Positions 5,799 through 12,585 of a stretch of 12,585 nt of DNA are shown one piece after another; within the stretch, counting starts at the first letter, position 1, and every line of letters starts with the position of its first letter. The stretch covers positions 1 through 12,585 of the forward strand of contig JBJXGF010000129.1 in assembly GCA_046153015.1 (NCBI GenBank), read 5' to 3'. The position numbers and the translations under genes are program-made. The notes beneath the pieces were generated by a model. That model saw only the letters and a list, made by a program, of their open reading frames with translations. It was not told the DNA's origin and ran no database searches. The DNA comes from JBJXGF01 sp046153015. Lineage in GTDB: Bacteria > Actinomycetota > Acidimicrobiia > Acidimicrobiales > CAIXPF01.

Positions 5799-6794
5799 GT
5801 GACAGCACTGCGGGTTGCGTTGTTCGCCCACGCGTGTCGACCGTTGGACGCCTCGGAGCCCGGCATCGGTTGGCAGTGGGCCACGCTCGCCGCACGGCGC
5901 CACGCCGTGTGGGTTTTCACCGACGCCGCCAACCGGGACTCGATCGAGCAGGCGCCGGCGCTGCCCGGCGCCACGTTCGTGTACGTGGAGTCGCCGGGCG
6001 AGCGGGCGGCGGTCACGCCGTGGCTCGACGCGGTCTCCCACCTCGTGTGGGCCCGCCGGGCGGTGGCCCGGGCGCGCGAGCTGCACGCCGAGGTGCGCTT
6101 CGATCTCAGCCATCACGCCACCAACACCGGGTACTGGAACCCGGCGCCGTACTGGCGGCTGGGGCTGCCCCACGTGAGCGGCCCCCTGAGCGGCGGGGAG
6201 CGCACCCACCCGGCCTTCGGCGTGCCCCGCGTGTCTCGCCAAGGCCTGTCGGACGAGCTGCGCGAGCTGATGCTCGCGATGAGCGTGCGCCACCCCGACT
6301 GGCGGCGCACCGCGGCGCGTGACCGGACGCTGACCGTGTGCACCACGGCGGTCACTCAGGCCCGGGTGGAGCGGGCCGGCGCCGCCCACGTGGAGCTCTA
6401 CCGGCCGACGTTCTTCCTCGACGACGAGCTCCTCGCCCGCCTCGACTCGATCGCCGACGCGACGCCCAAGGCGCTGCGGCCCACCTTCGTGGTCACCGGC
6501 CGCCAGCTCCGCTGGAAGGGCGTGAGCTGGGCGGTCGAGGCCTTCGCGTGGATCCTGGCCCGGCTGCCCGACGCGCAGCTCCACCTGATCGGCGACGGCG
6601 CCGAGCACGGCCGCCTCGTCGCCCAGGTCGAGCAGCTGGGCCTGCGCGAGGCGGTCCGGCTGCATCGCCGCCTGCCGGTCGAGGAGGAGCGCCGGCTCAT
6701 CGCCGAGGCCCACGCCCTGCTCTTCCCCAGCCAGCGCGACGCCGGCGCCACCGTGATGCTCCTCGCCGGCGCGCTCGGCACGCCGGTGGTGGGC
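5799..6794 (+). CDS. GT4-like glycosyltransferase, C-terminally truncated at the junction with the flippase
   Basis: About 332 residues of a GT-B glycosyltransferase, which would transfer a sugar from a nucleotide sugar in the cytosol during polysaccharide synthesis. It starts VTALRVALFAHACRP (GTG 5799; no RBS, no clear promoter). The N-terminal Rossmann half is followed by the second half at about residue 230: FVVTGRQLRWKG, AQLHLIGDGAEHGRL, LHRRLPVEEERRLIAEAHA, LLFPSQRDAGATVMLLAGA, GTPVVG. Where family members continue with an acidic/Gly-rich loop and about 60-90 further residues, recognisable sequence stops at 6794, the base before the complement of the flippase stop codon (6795-6797). The frame then stays open to 8360 only as an exact codon-for-codon antisense of the flippase and looks nothing like a glycosyltransferase. 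The normal EX7E acid pair near the donor site is also not obvious. It may be a pseudogene, a rearranged gene or an assembly artefact; the biological end cannot be defined. Confidence 0.75.
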
Positions 6795-8306
6795 TCAACC
6801 GATGGTACGAGTGGGCGGCGGCGCGAGCCGAGGGCCGACGTTGAGCGCACCGGCGCCCTCGCCGGGTTCGGTGGGGCGCTCGTGGCCCCGCTCGCCGAGC
6901 TCGGCCGGGGTCGGCGGGGCGGGAGTGGCGTACATCGCCCGCAGCGAACGCCAGTAGGCGAAGAACTCGAGCGGGCGCAGCGCGATCAGCGCCAGCGGGA
7001 TCGCGAACGCGCCGAACGCCGGCGCCAGCACCATCACGCCGGCGAGGTGCGAGACGCCGGCCACGAGGCTGATGCGCAGGAGGCCTCGCTCGAAGCCGCC
7101 GCCGACGAGCTCGTTGCGGAACACCCCGGTGACGTTGTTGAACAGCGTCCCGATGACGAACACCGCCAGCAGCCCTGTGCGCTCATAGCTGCGGGGAAAC
7201 AGCTCGGGCAGCGGGTTGAGCGCCCAGCGGAACCCGAACAGCGCGGCGTACGCGACGCCCGCGCCGACCACCACCGCGAGGTAGAGGTGGGAGACGCGCC
7301 TCGCCTCGCGGCGGTCGCGGGTGAGCGCGGCGTGCATCGAGCGGGGCCGCAGCACGGTCGTGAGGCTGGCGGCCACCACGTACAGCGGTTGGCTGAGCTG
7401 GCGGGACACCTCGTACTCGCCGCCCGCCTCGATGCTGGCCAACAGACCCAGCGCGAGCAGGCCCAGGAACCCGAAGAGCTGGTCCAGCGAGCCCGACACG
7501 AGCAGCCAGCGCCCCGAATGCAGCAGCTCGCCGAGGGGCACGACGGCCGGCTCGGCGCCCTGCGCGAGGCGGCGCAGCAGCACCAGGCCGACGCCGGCGG
7601 AGCAGACGTTGGCGATTGCCAACGCCCCGAACGGCGCCCAGAGCAGCCCCCGGTCGGCGAGGAGGAACAGCCCCACCACCGCCACGACCGTGGCGAGCTG
7701 CACGAGCGACACGACCGCCGCCCACGAGGAGCGGCCGAGTTGGTGGGCCATGCGCCGCACGTGGTCCTGCAGCGGCGAGAGCAGGGTGAAGGCGCTGGCG
7801 CTGAGGGCGAGGGGCACGACCTGGCGCCAGGCCACCTCGTCGCTCACGAGCGGGGCGATGGCCGAGACCACCACCCCCATGGCCGCCGCCGCAGCCAGCG
7901 CGACGACGCCGCCTTTGCGCAACGCGCTCGGCACGGCGGCCGCCTGGCGGGCCGGCGGCGCCGAGAGCAGGCGCACCTCGGCCGGGATGAGGATGAGCTG
8001 CGCCGGCGCCACCGAGGCCACCACGAAACCCGAGAAGAACAGGCCGAAGAGGCCGATCGTGGCCGTGTCGGGGAAGTACCGGTTGGCGACGAGGGCGGCG
8101 GCGAAGCTGGCGAAGGAGCCGGCGCCGGTGTCGATCACGCCCGCCGCCAAAGCCAACCGCAGCCGTCCCGGGCGCGCCGTCGGCGGGGCGGCGGTCGGCC
8201 CGTGACGGGCCCGGTCTGGCTCGGCCAGCTGCGCCCGACGCCGCGAGAATCGCGCCGACGCCGCCGAGCCGGACTCGTCGCTCTGCCCCGGGCCTGCCAC
8301 GACCAT
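6795..8306 (-). CDS. Polysaccharide flippase, Wzx/MATE-like (MOP superfamily)
   Basis: A 503-aa polytopic membrane protein that would move lipid-linked sugar units or similar polymers across the membrane. After about 50 disordered, Arg/Pro/Ala-rich residues there are roughly twelve hydrophobic segments. They include LALAAGVIDTGAGSFASFAA, TIGLFGLFFSGFVVASV, GGVVALAAAAAMGVVVSAIA, LVQLATVVAVVGLFLLA, LLALGLLASIEAGGEYEVSR (the typical mid-protein segment), LYLAVVVGAGVAYAALFGF and MVLAPAFGAFAIPLALIAL. The tail (APPTPAELGERG onward) is hydrophilic and low-complexity. ATG 8306 was chosen because GAGGAG (8321-8316) lies nine bases upstream; a TTG at 8351 would add 15 residues without an RBS. Pairing with a glycosyltransferase gene supports an exopolysaccharide role. 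Substrate is unknown, and family assignment is from topology and overall resemblance. The last 20 or so residues may come from beyond a breakpoint. Confidence 0.8.
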   Translation of the reverse strand: MVVAGPGQSDESGSAASARFSRRRAQLAEPDRARHGPTAAPPTARPGRLRLALAAGVIDTGAGSFASFAAALVANRYFPDTATIGLFGLFFSGFVVASVAPAQLILIPAEVRLLSAPPARQAAAVPSALRKGGVVALAAAAAMGVVVSAIAPLVSDEVAWRQVVPLALSASAFTLLSPLQDHVRRMAHQLGRSSWAAVVSLVQLATVVAVVGLFLLADRGLLWAPFGALAIANVCSAGVGLVLLRRLAQGAEPAVVPLGELLHSGRWLLVSGSLDQLFGFLGLLALGLLASIEAGGEYEVSRQLSQPLYVVAASLTTVLRPRSMHAALTRDRREARRVSHLYLAVVVGAGVAYAALFGFRWALNPLPELFPRSYERTGLLAVFVIGTLFNNVTGVFRNELVGGGFERGLLRISLVAGVSHLAGVMVLAPAFGAFAIPLALIALRPLEFFAYWRSLRAMYATPAPPTPAELGERGHERPTEPGEGAGALNVGPRLAPPPTRTIG

Positions 8307-8683
8307 CCGTGCTGTCTCCTCGGCGGCTTCGCCGAACCCTGGTCCGGTCAACGTGTCTGATGTACCGCCGAGCGCTTCCGCCTGAGTCCCTCGCCGTCGC
8401 CGGAGGCGAACCTCGGGGCGGGCGGCGGAGAAGGCAACGCGAGCCAGCGACGAACCTGGCGCCCCGAGGCCGCCGCCCGAGCGGGCAACGCGGCGCGGCG
8501 CTGGCCGCTTCCTCGTTCGGTGGTGCGGTCCGGCGCGCCGATGGCCGCAACCGAGGGCAGGTTACCCGCCTCGCCGCGTTCGGGGGGTGGGGTGGTGGCG
8601 GGGCCGCAGTTGGGCCGCTCGGCTGCTGCGGGTACGATCCGCCGGGCCGGGGCAGGCCGCCCCTGCGGACTCGAGGGGGGCTC
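8307..8683. other. 377-bp divergent intergenic region
   Basis: No convincing gene was found here; the open frames are extensions or shadows of the neighbours. It holds the RBS of the flippase (8316-8321), an unusual pair of interleaved complementary 9-mers (8411-8478), a small hairpin gcccg-ag-cgggc (8475-8486), and a good plus-strand promoter (8610-8638). Confidence 0.6.
8610..8638 (+). promoter_or_regulatory. Sigma-70-type promoter for the flavoprotein gene
   Basis: TTGGGC (8610-8615) and TACGAT (8633-8638) are separated by exactly 17 bp, fitting the primary-sigma consensus TTGACA/TATAAT at several positions each. Transcription would start near 8645, giving a leader of about 39 bases with an RBS (GAGGGGGG, 8673-8680) just before the ATG at 8684. 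Confidence 0.5.
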
Positions 8684-9880
8684 ATGGCCGACACGCTCAC
8701 CGTCGCGGCGTCGCAGAGCATAGGTCCGGTCGCCACGGCGGCCACCGCCGTTGCGGTCGCCGAGTCGTTCGCGCCGCTTGTGCGCGAGCACGCGGCGCAG
8801 GCCGAGGCGGAGCGCCGCCAGCTCGAAGGGCCGGCCCGGGCGTTGGCCGCCGCCGGCCTGCACCGGGTGGCCGTGCCGTCCGAGCTGGGTGGGCTGGGCG
8901 CCGACCCGATCACGATGATGCGGGCCATCGAGGTGATCGCGGAGGCCGACGGGTCCGCCGGGTGGACGCTGATGATCGGCATCGAGGTGCTCGGCATCAT
9001 GTCGACCTTCCTGCCCGAGGTGGCCGCCGAGCTGCTCGCCGCGCAGCCCGACCTCATCTGCTGCGGGGCGCTGCGCCCCCGGGGCAAGGCCGTGCCGGTG
9101 GAGGGCGGCTACGTGGTGAGCGGGCAGTGGCCCTTCGCCAGCGGGGTGCACAACAGCGACTTCTTCCTCGGCGGCTGCGTCGTGCACGACGAGGTGCGGG
9201 TGCAGCCGCCCCGCACCCGCCAGGTGCTGATCCCCCGGCGGGACTACGAGATCGCCGACACGTGGCACGTGGCCGGCATGCGGGGCACGGGCAGCGCCGA
9301 CGTGGTGGTGCGCGACGTGTTCGTGCCCGAGGCCCGCACCACCGACGTGCTGAGCGGCGCCGCCGCGGCGTTCGACCACGCCATCACCCGCATGCCGATC
9401 ATGGCTCGCCTGGCGTTCAACAAACCCCCGGTGGCCTCGGGCATCGCGCGCGCCGCGCTCAACGACTTCGTGGAGCTGGCCAACGCCAAGGTGCCCCTCG
9501 GCGAGGAGCGCCCGCTGGCCGAGCGGCCCCGCGCCCAACGGGCGATCGCCGAGGCCGAGGCCGCCCTCGAAGCGGGCCGGGCCTACGTGGACCGGGTGGT
9601 GCGCGAGCTCTGGGAGCGGGCCGAGGCCGGCCAGCCGATCGAGCGGGGCCTGCACGCCCGGGTGCGGTTGGCCTGCGCCCATTCGGTGCAGGCCTCGGTG
9701 CAGGCGGTCGACACCGTCTACGGCGCGGCGGGCGCCACCGTGAACTACCTGGCGAGCCCGCTCGAACGCCGCTTCCGCGACGTGCACGTGGTGCCGATGC
9801 AGATCACGATCGCCCCGCACCTGATCGACGCCGCCGGCCGGGTGCTGCTCGGCCTCGACCCGGGCACGCCCACGTTCTGA
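8684..9880 (+). CDS. Acyl-CoA dehydrogenase-fold flavoprotein (possible group D flavin monooxygenase, HsaA/DszC-like)
   Basis: A 398-aa cytosolic flavoprotein. Order of parts: helical N-terminus with LAAAGLHRVAVPSELGGLGA (residues 54-73), helix-rich ADGSAGWTLMIG, then the middle beta domain with VVSGQWPFASGVHNSDFF (144-161) and TWHVAGMRGTGSADVVV (193-209). It ends in a C-terminal helical domain with RRFRDVHVVPMQ and AAGRVLLGLDP, typical of the Acyl-CoA_dh_2 type. The WPFASG and GMRGTGS stretches match the flavin-binding loops of HsaA/DszC-like oxygenases that use reduced flavin from a partner reductase. A true acyl-CoA dehydrogenase catalytic Glu is not evident. No reductase gene lies in the window. 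The ATG at 8684 follows GAGGGGGG by three bases and a good promoter by about 45. It converges on an SDR of beta-oxidation type, so lipid, steroid or aromatic breakdown is a reasonable guess; substrate is unknown. Confidence 0.85.
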   Translation: MADTLTVAASQSIGPVATAATAVAVAESFAPLVREHAAQAEAERRQLEGPARALAAAGLHRVAVPSELGGLGADPITMMRAIEVIAEADGSAGWTLMIGIEVLGIMSTFLPEVAAELLAAQPDLICCGALRPRGKAVPVEGGYVVSGQWPFASGVHNSDFFLGGCVVHDEVRVQPPRTRQVLIPRRDYEIADTWHVAGMRGTGSADVVVRDVFVPEARTTDVLSGAAAAFDHAITRMPIMARLAFNKPPVASGIARAALNDFVELANAKVPLGEERPLAERPRAQRAIAEAEAALEAGRAYVDRVVRELWERAEAGQPIERGLHARVRLACAHSVQASVQAVDTVYGAAGATVNYLASPLERRFRDVHVVPMQITIAPHLIDAAGRVLLGLDPGTPTF

Positions 9881-9896
9881 CCCGAGCACGACCGCA

Positions 9897-9917
9897 GGCG
9901 GGCCGGCGACGCCCGCC
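9897..9917. terminator. Bidirectional terminator hairpin between convergent genes
   Basis: ggcgggc (9897-9903) and gcccgcc (9911-9917) form a perfect 7-bp GC stem with a 7-base loop. It lies in the 60-bp gap between the flavoprotein stop (9880) and the SDR stop (9941), so it can act on both transcripts. No T-tract follows on either strand. Confidence 0.5.
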
Positions 9918-9940
9918 GGCCGGCCCCGCGGGCGAGGTGG

Positions 9941-10903
9941 TCAGGCCGTCGGCTGGCGCTTGCCGAAGTTGCGGAACAGGTCGGCCAGGCTGGAGCCGAA
10001 CGAGTTCACCTTGGGATGACGGCCCTCGAGCAGACGCGGCGCCAGGCGGCGCAGCTCCCCGACGCTCCAGCGGCCGTCGGTGGCCAGCACCTTGTCCTGG
10101 TCGAGGTACCAGCCCTGCAGGAGGCCCACCTCGTTGCCGCCGATGTGGAACACGCCGCCGGTGAAGGGGCAGTCCTCGGTGGCGAGGTAGGCCACGAGCG
10201 GGGACACGTTGGCCGGGTCGTAGTAGTCGAACTTCGCCGGGTCCTCCGGCGGGCCGATCGTGTCGCCGAGGCCGGGGGTCTGCAGGGTCATGCGGGTGCG
10301 GGCGATCGGCGCCAGGCAGTTGGCCCGCACGCCGTACTTGGCCAGCTCCTGGGCGGCCACCAGCGTGGCGGCGGCGATGCCGGCCTTGGCCGCCGAGTAG
10401 TTGAACTGGCCCGGGTTGCCGAGCATCGCGCCGGAGGCGGTGTTGATGATCGCCGCCTTGTTCTCCTTGCCCTCCTTGGTCTTTTCCCGCCAGTAGGCCG
10501 CCGCCCAGCGGGTCGGGCAGAAGGTGCCCTTCAGGTGCACCGCGATGACGGCGTCCCACTCCTCCTCGGTCATGTTCACGATCACCCGGTCCCGCAGGAT
10601 GCCGGCGTTGTTGACGAGGATGTGCAGGTCGCCAAAGGCCTCGACGGCGGTGTTCACCATCCGCTGAGCGCCCTCCCAGTCGGTCACCGAGTCGTTGTTG
10701 GCCACCGCCTCGCCGCCCATGGCCTTGATCTCGGCCACCACCTCGGCGGCCGGGCCGGTGTCGGCCCCGGTGCCGTCGACGTTGCCGCCGAGATCGTTGA
10801 TCACGAGCTTCGCGCCTTCCGCAGCGAGGGCCAGCGCGTGCTCGCGCCCGATCCCTCGGCCGGCGCCGGTGACGATGGCGACGCGCCCGTCCAGTGCTCC
10901 CAT
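9941..10903 (-). CDS. Short-chain dehydrogenase/reductase, MFE-2 / 3-hydroxyacyl-CoA dehydrogenase type
   Basis: A 320-aa NAD(P)-dependent SDR. The cofactor motif TGAGRGIG is at residues 12-19, the acidic/Asn turn VINDLGG at 34-40 favours NAD(H), and NNAG is at 98-101. The catalytic residues are Ser157, Tyr169 and Lys173 (S-x11-Y-x3-K). The stretches REHALALAAEGAKLVINDLG and ILRDRVIVNMTEEEWDAVI strongly resemble the dehydrogenase domain of multifunctional beta-oxidation enzyme type 2 and its single-domain actinobacterial relatives. These oxidise 3-hydroxyacyl-CoA or hydroxysteroid-type substrates. Typical SDRs have 250-300 aa; the extra C-terminal part (about 275-320, with ADLFRNFGKRQ) is specific to this subgroup. 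ATG 10903 is preceded by GGGGAGGAG (10914-10906), better than the upstream in-frame GTG at 10951. It converges on the flavoprotein. The substrate is inferred only. Confidence 0.9.
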   Translation of the reverse strand: MGALDGRVAIVTGAGRGIGREHALALAAEGAKLVINDLGGNVDGTGADTGPAAEVVAEIKAMGGEAVANNDSVTDWEGAQRMVNTAVEAFGDLHILVNNAGILRDRVIVNMTEEEWDAVIAVHLKGTFCPTRWAAAYWREKTKEGKENKAAIINTASGAMLGNPGQFNYSAAKAGIAAATLVAAQELAKYGVRANCLAPIARTRMTLQTPGLGDTIGPPEDPAKFDYYDPANVSPLVAYLATEDCPFTGGVFHIGGNEVGLLQGWYLDQDKVLATDGRWSVGELRRLAPRLLEGRHPKVNSFGSSLADLFRNFGKRQPTA

Positions 10904-10905
10904 GG

Positions 10906-10914
10906 CTCCTCCCC
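10906..10914 (-). promoter_or_regulatory. Ribosome binding site of the SDR gene
   Basis: GGGGAGGAG on the minus strand, two bases before the ATG at 10903 (core GGGAGG about four bases away). It fixes the start at residue MGALDGRVAIVTG rather than 16 codons upstream. Confidence 0.65.
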
Positions 10915-10981
10915 TTGGCGAGGCTTTGTGCGGTTGGACAGCCTTCCACACCCCGGCGCAGCGCCTCGCATCCGGCGCGCC

Positions 10982-10998
10982 CCGCCCCCGAAGGGCGG
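10982..10998 (-). terminator. Hairpin after the CHRD gene with a UUCG-type loop
   Basis: Read on the minus strand, ccgccc-ttcgg-gggcgg starts five bases after the CHRD stop codon. The 6-bp GC stem is capped by cUUCGg, an exceptionally stable tetraloop when the pairing slips by one. No T-tract follows. Confidence 0.5.
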
Positions 10999-11003
10999 CT
11001 CGG

Positions 11004-11801
11004 TCAGAGCACCCGCAGCTGGCCCCGCACGGCGCCGGCGGGGAACTCCGCGTTGTGGGCGTTGGCGTAGTAGCCGGCCGGGTTGGCGGCGAGGTCGACC
11101 CCGAGGGGAACGGGCAGGTCCCGACAGCCCCGCAGCTGGTTCCCGAAGTTCACCACGATCGGCCCGGCGGCGTCGGCGCCGCCCCGGTGGATGTGGACCC
11201 CGGTCACCGGCGCGGCGACCCCGTCCAGGCGGAACCGCCAGCAGATGCGGCCGCCCTGCACGTCGGCGTCGAACACGCCCGAGCCGTCGGCGTCGCCGGG
11301 GCCGGGCCGTTCGTTGCGCCCCGCGAGCTTCGCCTTCAGCTCGACCTCGTCGGGCTCCGGGCCGCCGAGCTGGCCCCGCACCGCGCCGGCCGGGTAGGCG
11401 GTGGTGTGCACGTTCACGTAGTAGCCGGCCGGGTTGGCCGCCAGGTCGGCGGCGACCGCGGCGTCGGCTTCCACGCAGCCCCGGAGTCGAGCCGCGAAGT
11501 CGACCACGATCGGGCCGTTCTGACCGACGGGGCCCTTGTGGATGTGCGCCGCGCTCGGCGCGTCGATCCCGTCGAGGCGCAGCTTCCAGCAGACGCGCCG
11601 GCCGTCCACGTCGAGGTCGGCGGTGCCGCCGGCGGCGAGGTCCCCCGCCGCGTCGCGCCCGTCGACGACGCTGATCTCGTTGAGGCCCGACAGGCGAGCC
11701 TTCTGCTCCACCTCGTCGGCGCCGACGGCCGGCGCCCCCATGAGCGGGAACCCGGCCACCACCGCAGCCAGGGCCGCCCCCACCTTCGTGCGAAGCGTCA
11801 T
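11004..11801 (-). CDS. Secreted protein with two tandem CHRD domains
   Basis: A 265-aa exported protein. Residues 1-28 are a signal peptide (MTLRTKVGAALAAVVAG, ending APAVGA). Two CHRD domains follow at about 34-145 and 155-262. Each has the same landmarks: ARLSGLNE / AKLAGRNE at the start, a central HIH (86-88 and 203-205), GPIVV, a Cys pair (71/109 and 187/226) likely to form a disulfide, YYVNVH / YYANAH (127-132 and 244-249), and a closing PAGAVRGQL. CHRD was named from chordin and is widespread in bacterial secreted proteins; its molecular role is not settled, though the conserved His residues could bind metal. No lipobox, LPXTG or membrane anchor is seen. ATG 11801 was chosen over an in-frame TTG at 11831, which falls inside the upstream terminator hairpin; the ATG sits eight bases after a -10 box. 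Confidence 0.9.
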   Translation of the reverse strand: MTLRTKVGAALAAVVAGFPLMGAPAVGADEVEQKARLSGLNEISVVDGRDAAGDLAAGGTADLDVDGRRVCWKLRLDGIDAPSAAHIHKGPVGQNGPIVVDFAARLRGCVEADAAVAADLAANPAGYYVNVHTTAYPAGAVRGQLGGPEPDEVELKAKLAGRNERPGPGDADGSGVFDADVQGGRICWRFRLDGVAAPVTGVHIHRGGADAAGPIVVNFGNQLRGCRDLPVPLGVDLAANPAGYYANAHNAEFPAGAVRGQLRVL

Positions 11802-11809
11802 GGCTGCGG

Positions 11810-11815
11810 ACAGTA
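11810..11815 (-). promoter_or_regulatory. Candidate -10 box for the CHRD gene (leaderless)
   Basis: TACTGT on the minus strand fits TANNNT and ends eight bases before the ATG at 11801, so the message would have little or no leader. The -35 position falls inside the upstream terminator stem and has no consensus match. Confidence 0.4.
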
Positions 11816-11824
11816 GTTCAAAAC

Positions 11825-11863
11825 GGCGCAACGGCCCCGAGCGATGCTCGGGGCCGTTGCGCC
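11825..11863 (-). terminator. Perfect 18-bp rho-independent-type hairpin after the pyrophosphatase gene
   Basis: Arms 11825-11842 and 11846-11863 are exact reverse complements over 18 bp (ggcgcaacggccccgagc on plus) around a 3-base loop. On the minus strand the stem is followed by GTTTTG, a short T-tract, and it begins 17 bases after the pyrophosphatase stop. It is the strongest terminator in the window and insulates the CHRD gene just beyond it. Confidence 0.9.
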
Positions 11864-11880
11864 TGAGGGTCAGTGCGGCG

Positions 11881-12585
<705 letters not shown>

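Noticed and set aside
3700..5895. Long minus-strand frame of 731 codons
   Set aside because: It runs across the prmA and L,D-transpeptidase genes in other frames, gives Arg/Ala/Gly-rich low-complexity sequence and shows no domain.
5667..8360. A single 897-aa plus-strand protein
   Set aside because: Only 5799-6794 resembles a protein family. The remainder is the antisense of the flippase gene, which has a good RBS, about twelve membrane segments and sensible codon use; the part before 5799 overlaps the transpeptidase gene and a hairpin.
8348..9889. Minus-strand frame opposite the flavoprotein gene
   Set aside because: His/Gly/Arg-rich shadow without a domain; the plus-strand gene has promoter, RBS and family motifs.
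10016..11674. Long plus-strand frame opposite the SDR and CHRD genes
   Set aside because: Crosses two well-supported genes and an intergenic terminator; composition is typical of antisense in GC-rich DNA.
11802..11831. TTG at 11831 as start of the CHRD protein
   Set aside because: It lies inside the terminator stem of the preceding gene and would add ten residues before an otherwise normal signal peptide.

Overview
The window is very GC-rich, with long reading frames open on both strands, frequent GTG/TTG-type starts, -10-like hexamers lying directly in front of several start codons (leaderless genes), and gene families common in Actinomycetota. The best inference is a high-GC actinobacterium, possibly an Acidimicrobiia-like lineage. 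Nothing in the window, such as an rRNA, fixes the taxonomy. It reads as ordinary chromosome: no integrase, transposase, CRISPR array, tRNA or rRNA was seen.

Layout from left to right. (1) 1-1709, minus strand: a two-gene unit in which a dihydropyrimidinase/hydantoinase-type amidohydrolase is read first, followed by a partial unknown protein whose TTG start overlaps the amidohydrolase stop (TTGA). (2) 1710-3338, plus strand: a NUDT19-like Nudix hydrolase, diverging from the amidohydrolase, then a DUF6174-like lipoprotein. A 15-bp triplicated tandem repeat covers the Nudix stop codon. (3) 3354-4709, minus strand: an 81-aa unknown protein and a PrmA-type methyltransferase. (4) 4813-5706, plus strand: a secreted L,D-transpeptidase carrying two DUF4214 repeats. 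(5) 5799-8306: a GT4-like glycosyltransferase on plus and a polysaccharide flippase (Wzx/MATE-like) on minus. They meet tail to tail with zero spacing, and the glycosyltransferase loses recognisable sequence exactly there. (6) 8684-9880, plus: an acyl-CoA dehydrogenase-fold flavoprotein with a good promoter and RBS, converging through a shared hairpin on (7) 9941-10903, minus: an SDR of the MFE-2 / 3-hydroxyacyl-CoA dehydrogenase type. (8) 11004-11801, minus: a secreted protein with two CHRD domains. (9) 11881-12585, minus: the C-terminal third of a membrane-bound pyrophosphatase, ending in a perfect 18-bp terminator hairpin.

Functionally the genes do not form one pathway. The transpeptidase, glycosyltransferase and flippase suggest a cell-envelope/exopolysaccharide neighbourhood. 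The flavoprotein and SDR suggest acyl-CoA or ring/steroid-type catabolism. The amidohydrolase and Nudix hydrolase look like nucleobase/CoA housekeeping. No complete novel system was identified. The observations most worth following are the glycosyltransferase/flippase junction at about 6795, the DUF4214-L,D-transpeptidase architecture, the interleaved complementary segments at 8411-8478, and the repeated stop codons at 2662-2706.
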